64,000 bases of DNA from Alviniconcha marisindica (Eukaryota; Mollusca; Gastropoda; Provannidae), in NCBI GenBank assembly GCA_018857735.1, contig JABMCL010003486.1, positions 719,501-783,500 on the forward strand. The letters are read 5' to 3'. Under the pieces are notes generated by a model. The model searched no databases and was not told where the DNA came from. It saw only the letters and a program-made list of their open reading frames with translations. Positions 1 to 11,800 of this stretch are shown one piece after another. Made by a program: the position numbers and the translations under genes. Numbering within the stretch: position 1 is the stretch's first letter; each line of letters opens with the position of its first letter.

Positions 1-120
1 AGTACTCATGACGTCCCAGTCTGTTTTTCAGGCACCAGCACAGTCATGTGAGGTGAGAGGGGGTTTCCCAGGAGGAGGATGAACACTTACTGGATCACAA
101 CCACAAATCCCTGTCAGCAC

Positions 121-615
121 ACACACTCACTGACAACACACCTCATTACCGTCAGCACACACACTCACTGACAACACACCTCATCACCATCAGCACACAC
201 ACTCTCTGACAACACACCTCATCACCATCAGCACACACTCAATGACACAACAACACACCTCATTACCGTCATCACACACACTCACTGACAACACATCTCA
301 TCACCATCAACACACACTGTTACTGTCAGCACACACCGTCACCATGTACCATCAATGACAACACACCTCACTGCCATCAACACACACCGTCACTGACAAC
401 ACAACACACCACCATCAGTGTACACACTGTCAAAACACCTCATCACCATCAGCGCACAGTCACCGGCAACACACCTCATCACCATCAGCACCCACCATCA
501 CTGACAACACACCTCACACCACCATCAGCACACTGCAGCACCAACAACACACCTCACCACCAACAGCACACACCATCACCGTCAACACACACTGTCACTA
601 ACAACACATCTCACC
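121..615. repeat. Tandem array, about 40-bp unit, next to ANAPC1 coding exon 18 donor
   Basis: About a dozen degenerate copies of a unit like CAGCACACACACTCACTGAC followed by AACACACCTCATCACCAT. It lies in the intron just after the 631 donor. On the gene strand each unit holds ATGAGGTGTGT, nearly the same as the exon end and donor (TATGAG, then GTGTGT). Confidence 0.8.
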
Positions 616-630
616 ACCACCAGCACACAC

Positions 631-3600
631 CTCATACACCAGATGAAGGGCCAGCAGCACAGACGGGCAGTGGGGGAACAGCAGCGTCGTGGTGTCGATG
701 GAGCAAGGCTTGGACAAGGTGGAACCGTCTGGCACCGCCAGGCACTCCCCAAGACCCAGGCAAGACTCCAGTTCCATGAGCACGTAGCCATGGTGGGCTG
801 AGCTGACCAGATACTCCCAGTCCTGTCGGCAGCAAAACTAAAGAGGTAAGTACAGAGGGTGAACCACGCGCAGGACAGCACAGGCACACGGGGAGGGAGC
901 TCGGCGGCCAGAGCACCAGGCTTGTGATTGAAAGGATGCCAGGTTTGAGTCCCAGCAGGAGAATCTCCATCTCTAGGATCAAGTTCTTGTGCTGACTCTT
1001 ATTCTAGTATCTGATTTCCTTTAAAAAGATAACAATCTTTTTACAAATTAAATGATTATATAAACCTGGCTGGATCACAGTTCTGGACACAACACAGCAG
1101 TCGACCTCGTCAAAAACGGTCAACCACAAGCACATCTCAAGCATTTACATTTCGCCCAGCTACAGCCGACTGAAGCTTCACCTCCTCCACGAAGACACCC
1201 ACAAACAATATGCACCGTGTGGGTTCAGGGGAGGTGAGAAAAATCTTTGAAATCACAAACACAGGTCTGATTCCTTGTGACAATACAATACACAACCTCA
1301 CACATTTTTAGAGCCTATTAACATTCCATGCTGGGGAGCCTGCATCAAACAGCTGTGACAAGGAGCAGGGCGGCCTATTTCTATTCCACAAGAGACAGGA
1401 GGAGAAAAGAAGGGACGGTGAACCAACCTCCTCTGTGCCCTGGTCTGAGGGCCGGGCTCTCTTGGCTGACATGATGGGGGACATGGAGCGGTCCAGTTCA
1501 CGCTGGAACAGTCACGCACAAAACATCTCAATCCCCCAAGTCAGTGCTTCTTGTCTAGACAGTATACACAGTGGAAAAGTAACCCAAACAATCCCTCCCT
1601 GCCCAAAATAGTCCCAAGCTAAAACAAGTCCTCCCAGACATAAGGACCCTGTCACTCTGTCACTCCCACAAGGCACTGCTCGACCCTTCCATCTTTTAAA
1701 GCCAAACTGAAAACCTTCCTCTTCTCACAGCATTTCCACCCCAACTAATATCAACACCCAGTTTCTGCTACAGACATTGTGTGCATGTGTGTGTGTGTGC
1801 GTGCGTGGGCGCCTGTGTGTGTGTGTGTGTGTGTGTGTCCATATACCTTATATAAATTGTTTTGGTAGATGCTCTACATGTGTATAGAATATTGTATATA
1901 GGTAGTATCATGTGAGTGCATGATAAATGTACTTTATTGTTGTTATTATCACCCACCCACCCTAAGACAAAGTACAAAAAAAATGTTTTTTCATTGACAG
2001 AAAAGAAAAAAAAGAGAACCTATTGTCCACCCCAACACAAACATGAAAACTATTTTCTCAGAGAGAGAAACAAACAAAAACTCCCCCCCCCCCGCATGAA
2101 AACGTGCACCCACCTTGCTCGTCAAGGCAAGCCGGGTTGTGTCGTATCCCATGAGGTTCAGCAGACAGCGCTGGAAGACGTGCCACTCGGACTGATTGCC
2201 GATGCCCCCTGGTGTGTTGCGCAGCGTGTACCACCGCCCCAGGAACTGCAGGGCCGTGTCCTTGGGCAGCAGGTGCTTCAGTCCCTTAAGGCACAGGTCG
2301 ACTGGGGACATAGTCACCACAGCACACGGTCATGCAAGTCCCATGGAATCTCCAAAGAACGACTGCCCTTACAGGGTTAGCACCTGACATGTTCTGGGAC
2401 ACAAGTCCCATGGAATCTCTGAAGAAAGACTGCCCTTACAGGGTAAACACCTGATATGTTCTGGGAGACAAGTCCCGTGGAATCTCTGAAGAAAGACAGC
2501 CCTTACAGGGTTAACACCTGATATGTTCTGGGAGACAAGTCCCGTGGAATCTCTGAAGAAAGACTGCCCTTACAGGGTTAACGCCTGATATGTTCTGGGA
2601 GACAAGTCCCGTGGAATCTCTGAAGAAAGACTGCCCGTACAGGGTTAACACATAACACATTTTGGGCGGCAAGTCCCGTGGAATCTCCAAGGACAGACTG
2701 CCCTTACAGGGTGAATACAGGACATATTTTGGGAGACATAATCCAAGGACTTTAAAGGGAATTTTTCTTTTCTTTTCAAGGACCCAATGCAAAAACAAAT
2801 TAAAGAAAAAAAACTTTTCCCTGGCCTCCCATCAGGGCAAGATTAATGCAGCTAAGACCAGCACCAATGCCAAGTCCCGTGGAATCTCCAAGGACAGACT
2901 GCCCTTACAGGGTGAATACAGGACATATTTTGGGAGACATAATCCAAGGACTTTAAAGGGAATTTTTCTTTTCTTTTCAAGGACCCAATGCAAAAACAAA
3001 TTAAAGAAAAAACTTTCCCCTGGCCTCCCATCAGGGCAAGATAAATGCAGCTAAGACCAGCACCAATGCCAGGGAAGTGAAACTTACTGCCAGGTGATGT
3101 GCAGATGGAGGGCAAAGACGTCCTGTACAGAGAACCATTCAACAGCTCCTGCCAACAGATATGTTACACCTGTACTTGTTTCAGGCTTCTTCTCAGCAAA
3201 CCAAGCAGCCACATCAAATATGAATTATGCAAATGAGAACCCCAAAGGAATTCTAATACAATGATGAAAACTTGTTTTTTAATGCAGGCTTTCAAAAATT
3301 TAGCCTAAGGACCTACTTTGCAATTGCTTCATATTTTTCGTTTAGTTTCAAATGCCCAAAGAAGCATAACATCACAACTTTATATGTAAATGCACATTCA
3401 CATGTCCCTGGTCCCTTTACTCCCAGTAGGAAAAACACAGCAATGGTTACTCACAACACAGAACTTATTGCAGACATTGTCCCTGATCCCCTTACTGTCA
3501 GTGGGAAAAAACACAGCAATGGTTACTCACAACATAGAACTTGTTCTGATCCCTTTACTGTCAGTGGGAAAAAAACACAGCAATGGTTACTCACAACATA

Positions 3601-4959
3601 GAACTTGTCCTGATCCCTTTACTGTCAGTGGGAAAAAACACAGCAATGGTTATTCACAACATAGAACTTGTTGCGACATTGTCCCTGATCCCCTTACTGT
3701 CAGTGGGAAAAAACACAGCAATGGTTACTCACAACATAGAACTTGTCCTGATCCCTTTACTGTCAGTGGGAAAAAACACAGCAATGGTTACTCACAACAT
3801 AGAACTTGTTGCGGACATTGTCCCTGATCCCTTTACTGTCAGTGGGGAAAACACAGCAATGGTTACTCACAACGTAGAACTTGTTGCGGACATTGTCCCT
3901 GATCCCCTGAATGAAGGCGCTCTCCTGCAAGCCGTCGCCAATGGACCCTTCCAGCTGCGATGGGGTTCCTTCAAACTGCAGTGGCACCGGGGAGATGTGG
4001 GTCATCTGAAAAATTCCCCTCTTTTGAAGCACCATTTCAGTAGCATGTTTTACAATGTTTTACTAGTACTACTAAGCAGTACTCTGTTTTATTTTTTTTG
4101 TTTACTCCTACCTTTGTTATGTTGAACTGATTGCCCTGATATAACCACACTGGTTGACTGGGGGTAAAACACCAATTTACTATGTCGAATTGTCTAACTG
4201 TCCTTTTGCTGTTGTTGTGGACTCCGAGTGATGTCTTACTACTATGTAGTACTCTGTTTTATTTTGCTTGTATACTCTTACCTTTGACTTTGTTATGTTG
4301 GAATTGTCTAATGGTCCTTTTGTTGTTGTGGTGGAACTTGAGTGACCCAAAAAGTAAATTTTCATTTTATGCATTTATCGTCGATAATAAAGTTCGTTTG
4401 TTTGTTCCTTCTTGCCATGCCACACATGTGAAGCTGGAGCAAATACCTCATGCCTGAAATACATACTACCCATCACCCCACCCACCCCTTTCCCACCACA
4501 GCATCAATACATAACTGAAGTACACTTAGCACTGATTCACTAAGGAGGCCTCACACACAGGGTTAGAGACCGTCATCCTTTCCCTCACTCCACAATGCTA
4601 AAGGACCAACTAAAGCAACAAAATGGGACGACAATGCTGAGCCTGGTGGAAGTGACAGACAGTGCCACCCTCACAACAACAACAACAAAAGAAAGAAGAA
4701 AAAAAGCCACCAAGATCAGAGACCAGACCATCCCTCTTTTCGGACCACAGTTTTTCTTAATTATCCTCTCCTATCAAAAGAGCCCCATCCTCCCTATGAA
4801 TTTTTTTTGTTCATTTTTTGAAAAGTTAAGGTAGTCTTTAAAGAGGATTTCACAATAAATGTATTTGTAGTGTGTGTGTGTGTGTGTGTGTGTGTGGGGT
4901 TGCATATGAGAGAGATAGCGTGTGTGTGCGTGTGAGAGAGAGAGAGATAGTGTGTGTGT

Positions 4960-5005
<46 letters not shown>

Positions 5006-8000
5006 TGAAGTGAGAGTATCCTTATGTCTTTCTGAGCACTCTGGGCTCTTACAAGACGGGGTGCCACAAATAATCTATTGTTATAACTAGGCAATTTATC
5101 AAAAACAGGATGGTGAAAAAGCGTCACACAGCCAGCCCCAACCTCTTCATCAAAGCGTGCATCCATGGCGCTGGGCGGTCGGCTGGAGGTGAAGATCTGG
5201 CCGCGTGTGGGACTGCTCTGCGGGGTGGTGGCACGAAGCAGGCTGAGCGAGCCGGACCCCAGCGGCAGCAAGGGAATGTGCAGGTGGCTTATCTGTCAGA
5301 GGCAACCACCCAGGTGCAGGCATTTTACATTATAGGAGTACTCACAAAAGGTAAGGGTGCGTTCAGAGAAAGCTTGCTATGTTTTGTAGCCTTTGAAACT
5401 GTGCAAAAGAACAATTTGTTTAAATCAGGGGTTGACCACTAGAACTATGTTATGTATCTTACTTGGAAATAAGAAGGGAAATACTGTGTTCAAGAGGTCA
5501 GCTTTCCAAATATTAATTGCTGTTTACCATTGGGTCTCTTCCAACAACCCCTATGTCCTGTGGGCCAGGGTGATACCCATTTATTTCACAGTAAACAGCA
5601 TGGATGTGGGGGGAGGGGAGGGGGGGGAAGGCAGGTTCTGTTTAGAGAGGTTACTCTGATCAACAACAAAAAAACCAAATGAAAAATGCACAGACTTAGA
5701 AAAGGGTAGCTCAGTCGTAGCAATGGGTTGTACATTGTAGCAAAGGGCTCACTGCATAGCTGAAATTCTTTCACATAAGAAAAACAGACCCTTCTGACAC
5801 AACCCAGCAAAGCATGCAATGAATCCTTTTAATTGTTTCCATTGTTGTTTGTCACAACCTGCAATGAAGCCTTTCATTTTCATTATTGTTTGTCACAACC
5901 TGCAATGAATCCTTTTTAACTGTTTTCATTATTGTTCGTAACAATCTGCAATGAATCCTTTTAATTGTTTTCATTATTGTTGGTAACAATCTGTAATTGT
6001 TTTCATTATTGTTTGTAACAACCTGCAACAAATCTTTTTGTTTTCGTCAGTTTTTGTAACAACCGCCTATGAATCCTTTAATTGTTTTCATCATTGTTTG
6101 TAACAACCTACAATGAATCCTTTTAATTGTTTGTAACAGTCGGCAACGAATCCTTTTGTTTTGTCATTATTGTTTGTAACAATCTGCAATTGTTTTTGTT
6201 ACTGTTTGTAACAATCTGCAATTGTTTGCAACAATCTGGAATGAATCCTTTTGTTTTCATTATTGTTTGCAACAATCTGCAATGAATCCTTTTGTTTTCA
6301 TTATTGTTTGCAACAATCTGCAATGAATCCTTTGAATTGCTTTTGTTATTGATTGTAACAACCAGCAACAAATCCTTTAAACTGTTTTCACATTGCTTGT
6401 ATCAGAGCAACGCAAGTCACAAAACTAGAAAAACTAATGCACATTCACAGCTCATTCAACCTTTCACACAGGTAAAAGTAAAAACCTACAAACACATGAA
6501 CATGCACACCCTCCCAAAAGCCTGCACAGTGCAGCAATTACCTTTGTGACACCTGTGTGGACTGTGATGAAGCCGTTGGTATCCAGGGTCAGCAGCATGT
6601 CCAGGGACTGAACAGAAACAACATCCACAGTCCATCAAATCCACCGTGACTTGTCTTTCATCACCACATTAATCTCAACGCTCATCAAGGTAGTTAGTAG
6701 AAACATTACAATTCAGGTAATGAATGTAACCACTACAATCCAGCCTATTAATATCAACGCTCATCAAGGTAATTAGCATAAACACTACAATTCAGGTAAT
6801 TAATGGAACCACTACAATCCAGCCTATTAATAGCTACGCTCATCAAGGTAATTAGCACAAATGTTACAATTCAGGTAATTAATGCAACCATTACATTCCA
6901 GCCCATTAATAGCAATGCTCATCAAGGTAATTAGCGTAAATGTTACAATTCAGGTAGTTAATGCAACCACTACAATCCAGCCCATTAATATCAATGCTCA
7001 TCAAGGTAATTAGCATAAACATTAGAACTCAGATAATTAATGCAACCACTACAATCCAGCCCATTAATAGCAATGCTCTTAATTACAATTCAGGCAATTA
7101 ATCCAATTATAAACAATGCAACCCATGTCGTAAAGTGGACCCTGCTGGGTGCTCACCAAATCTGAAATGACAAGATCTTGCCATCCCACTTATAACTTCA
7201 TTCAACTCTGCAGCCTGAATCAGCACAGAACTTACACATCAAGTGAGTGACCCACCTCTACAGGACAGGCATCCTTAGCAGGAATGACAGTGACTGTGCC
7301 AAAGATCAGCTGACTCAGGTCATTGCTCTCCTCAAACCGCACACATCTGAGAGACCAAACAAACTGCGTTTATAAAGTATCTGCTGCTTTGTCACCGTTG
7401 CAAATGCACATTACTACCATGCAGATTGGATGAGGTTTCACAATGACAGCCTTGCTATTCCATCTTCATTCCCAGCTGCTGCATTAGATTTGTGTATGTG
7501 TGCTTTAACATGGTCTCCCATGCTAATACTCCCTGGATTGTAATCACAAAAATGAGAGAAAGGTAATGCTACCAACAGCACCAGTAACAACAAAGCACAA
7601 GAGAAAACAATGGTAATATTTGATGAAGCTGTTCCTGCAGCTGCTGTTGCTGTACCCAAGTAAGGCGACCCAAATATCCTGCAAAGGATGAAGTATTAAA
7701 GAAAAGAAAGAAGAAGAAAAAAAATGACAATAAAACAATCAATGGAGGAGCAGTGACTTTTAATAAAAGTCTCACACTACACAATATCTCTCATTTCTAC
7801 CTCACTCCATGCAAAGCACATACACACCCCTCCCCAACACACATACCTACTCTCTCTCTCTCTCTCTGTGTACATAACAGAGGCAATGTTCAAGTGCACT
7901 TCTGATGGAACTTTGTTACTGACGAGAGTGTGGGAATACTGTAATGCACTGTTTGGTTTGTCACTTGTGAGGTGGCCTCTGTTGTACATATTGCAGGATT

Positions 8001-8779
8001 GTCCGTCATGCTTGTGTACACACTTAGGGTGTTGAATGCAAGATGAGGCGCACTAAAAACTCTTTGTAATTATATTTATTTTCCCACTTATCGTCACTGT
8101 CCACCCCAAGGTCTTTCAGTGTGACTGACCTCAGCTGCTGTTTGTAGGGCACCATGAAGCAGACGTACTGCTGACCACACAGGTCAGTGGACAGGAACAC
8201 CTTCGACGCTTTGCCCAGGGGACCATCTCTGAAACACACACACACACAAAGGTTTCAGCAGGGATAGCTCCTCAGTGGTTAGGAACACTGAACTTGTGAT
8301 CAAAAGGTCACAGGTTCAAGTCCCAGCAGGAGCAGCAGAAGAATTTTCTTCTCCAGGGTCAACTTTCTGTGCTGACTTATTTTCGGTATCCATTCTACCT
8401 CCACGTTATCTCAGTAGCATGTAAAAGATTGCGGTCATTCTGCCAAAAGTGCACGGCAGGTTACACCTAAATATGCATGCACCCTATGTATGTAGCTTTG
8501 CTTGAAGCGACATGACATGGTGCATGGTTGTATGGGGTACACAGAACACACTGAGACAGCAGCAGTTTCACATGGCACCAGCCAGGTAACAACCAAACAG
8601 CAATTCAATGGATATTCAAAATGTGATATAAAAGCTACAGTCACTCATTCAGAATGACAATCACATGCAACAAAAGCACAGTGAGTCTGCTCAAGAGTGG
8701 AGAATAGCGCTATATAAAAGTGATCACCATCATCAACAAAATGTTAAGAAGTTGGCTGACAATGGGAGTTCATACAGCA

Positions 8780-8824
<45 letters not shown>

Positions 8825-11800
8825 TGGTGGGAGCTGGTTCAGTCCACAGATGTTCCAGGCAAACCTCTGGCTGGGGGGCGGCAGGGGCCTCCACACAACT
8901 TTCATTGCCCAGCATGGACGTGTTGTAGGAGCTGTTGGGGGTCCGCAGGTACATGTTGGCTGTGCGCACCTGGGGGGATGGGGTGTGGAACCGATACAGT
9001 GCTGCCTCCGATGAAGCTAGCCCTGGCGACTGCGAACGGCTGAAGACAAAGTATGCAAATGGAAAAGCATTCCGTGATAAGCTATTACAGAACTATGCTT
9101 CAAGAAAAGCTTGCTTTTATTTCCAGGACATTAAAACATTATTCACCATTATTTTAACTATGGAAGTAAAAAGTTTCTGACACTGTCTCACATATTTATT
9201 ATTTTGAAATAATTTTATGCCCCCCTCCCTCCCAACCCAAGTCACTTGAAAAAACACCCAGATGGAATATTTTGGGAGTGTATAGAATTGGAGACAGAAA
9301 AAGAGAGAGAACTCAAACTCAAAAGCTTTATTTTACAACGACTGTAGGTTCAATCAGAAACCTGTCTAACAACTAGTCCTTGCTAAGCTACTGATGAGTA
9401 AAAATAAAATTACAGACAGGTGTGTGTGTAGTGTGTGTGTGTGTGTGTGCGTGCATGTGTGCTTGACGATGCATCCATGCATGGGCATACACACAGCTGC
9501 CACACCTTCTCCAAACCACATCAAAACAAAAAGAGGGAGAAAAAAAACACCTGACACCTGCCTGTTTGTAAAATGTGGCACGGCGGGGCTGGAGCGCATG
9601 AAGGCAGTGGGGGAAAAGAGGCGCTCTGACAGGTTCCTCAGGGGGGAGAAACTGGACGAGGGCCCGGAGACGTTGCCCATCAGACGGGAGTGACTGCCGC
9701 TGGAGTGGTTCAGCCCCAGCATAGGCGTCAGGTGCAACAGGCTTGTGTTCTCCATGTTGGCCGACAGGCTGCAGCACTCCTGCAACGGGGGGAGAGCAGT
9801 GCACTTATTAATAACAATAATGGATGCTTAGAGCGCCTAACCTGCACAGACCCTAAGCATTTACACATTCTCTGAATGCACGTATTTTTAAAATTCAACG
9901 CATACAACACAAACGCACACACACACAACACACACAGTCATATATCAGGGCAATGGGACTGAAGAAAAGTTTTTTAAGAAGAGAAAGGTTTTCAAGGAAG
10001 ATTTGAAAGAACTGACGAGACTGGATTAGAATGATGGACAGAAACAGGGAGCTGGTTCCCTTCTGTGAGTATTCATGCATTTCATATCTTTCTTGGATTT
10101 AGTTGTATTTTGAGCTGCTGAACGCATTCTATATTATTATTCCAGCCAAGTCATGAAACCCCCATCATGACACTAAGGCAAACAGAAGATTCTGTGCTGC
10201 CGATGATCCAAGCAGCTTCAGCCAATCAGAACTTCACATACACTATTTTGCATGAAAAGCCAGAAGAGTGGCCACCCAGCCTGGCATGCGAGCCAAAGCG
10301 CAGCAACAGAGTAAAAGACTGGTGACTCGAAACAAATGACATGTGAGAATTTAACTTGGGTCAGTTTATTGAACTATGGTCTTTTGGGGTAAATTTCCAC
10401 CGATTTTATCATATTTAAAACATTTATCTATGCTCCTTACGCAGAACCAGTTTACCTGCACAGCCCTGAACTGCTGAAGAGAAGAAACTTCTTTTCCCTA
10501 CCTGTTTCTCAGTCATCAGGTTTTCTTGGTATGCTCTGTGAACACTTTCCACATTTAAAGGCACCATTTGTTGTTGTTGGGGTGTTTTTTGGTGTTTTTC
10601 AGTGCAGTAGAACCCTTGATCAGACCACCCTGATGAGAGACCACCTGGCCTTTAAGACCATTTTCCCTCAAACCTTTCCTTTACACTGCCACACATGTGA
10701 ACCTCACATCAAAGACCGATTTTAAGGCCAGTCTTGAAAGAGGGGTTCCAATGCAGTTCTACAGAGATGCTCTCAAAGTATACGTCATGTTTAGCAAGTC
10801 TTTTAACAAGCGAGGCCCCAGTTCTGCTGAGTTCCTGCAAAACATTCAAACAGCTAGGCAAACTACTCCACAGCACCTTGGGAAAGGGAAAAAAGTTAGT
10901 TTTTACACCTAGTCAACCATGACAGTCACACCAGGGCCAAGCGCACTCTAACAGAACGCAGTAAACACTACAGCATCCTCTCCAATAGGTGACCTTCATA
11001 TGAAATAACATGATGCACATACTGAAGACAGTGAAACATGAAGGGCATGTTCTGCTTCGTTGTCCACTTACAGGGCCTGTGAATGAAAAGGGCTTTACAC
11101 ACACACAAAACCTACCCATGCAGTACAAAATGCTAAATCATTTCCACACACTAGAGTGGCTGACCTCTGAGCGTGCTCGGCGAATGCGCCAGGCAGAGTG
11201 AAGACCCAGCATGGTGTCATAGGTGAAGGCTAGCGAAGGCTTTTCCGAAGTGAAGAGGATGTGCTGAGAGCTGTCCGTCATGTAGCTCACTTTGGGTGGT
11301 CCACCACCACCTGCAAGTACAGCAGAACACAATACCATAAAATCCAACAAAACTGGATTAAAACTTGATTTGATTTTATATTTATTAATTATTTTAAATG
11401 TACCTTCTGGAATCTTGGGCCCATGTGTCAAAGGATTTTTTTTCACTTTTATGCTTTGTATTTTGATGCATAATAAAGATTTATTTGACTGTTTGATCAA
11501 TGACACAGTTTTCTTGCTTTTCCACTTTTATGGAAAGCATTTTTGAAACAAGTTTGCTAGTCCCAAATACTTCAGAGATCATATCCAGATACACCTGCAC
11601 CCTTGAACAAATGTCAGTCATAATGTCCTTGGTCAAGTTTTTAAAAACACCCCCCAAAAAACATCAAGTACTCTATAACATTCTCTTCCATCTTGCGACC
11701 CTGGCACTTGCATACCATTACTAAATAACAAAGTCTTCAAAAACTGGTAACTTAAACTGGAGCTTTCAACAACAATGGTAACTGGTCGCAGTAACTGGAT

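Noticed and set aside
121..615. CRISPR-like array
   Set aside because: The repeats are degenerate and contiguous without unique spacers, and this is animal DNA.
3390..4125. Plus-strand frames of 145 and 180 codons
   Set aside because: Antisense translation of the ANAPC1 exon-end array.
8262..8340. A genuine tRNA gene
   Set aside because: A- and B-box-like motifs are present but the sequence does not fold into a cloverleaf by eye, and a long SINE body follows; the same reasoning applies at 24.9 and 63.0 kb.
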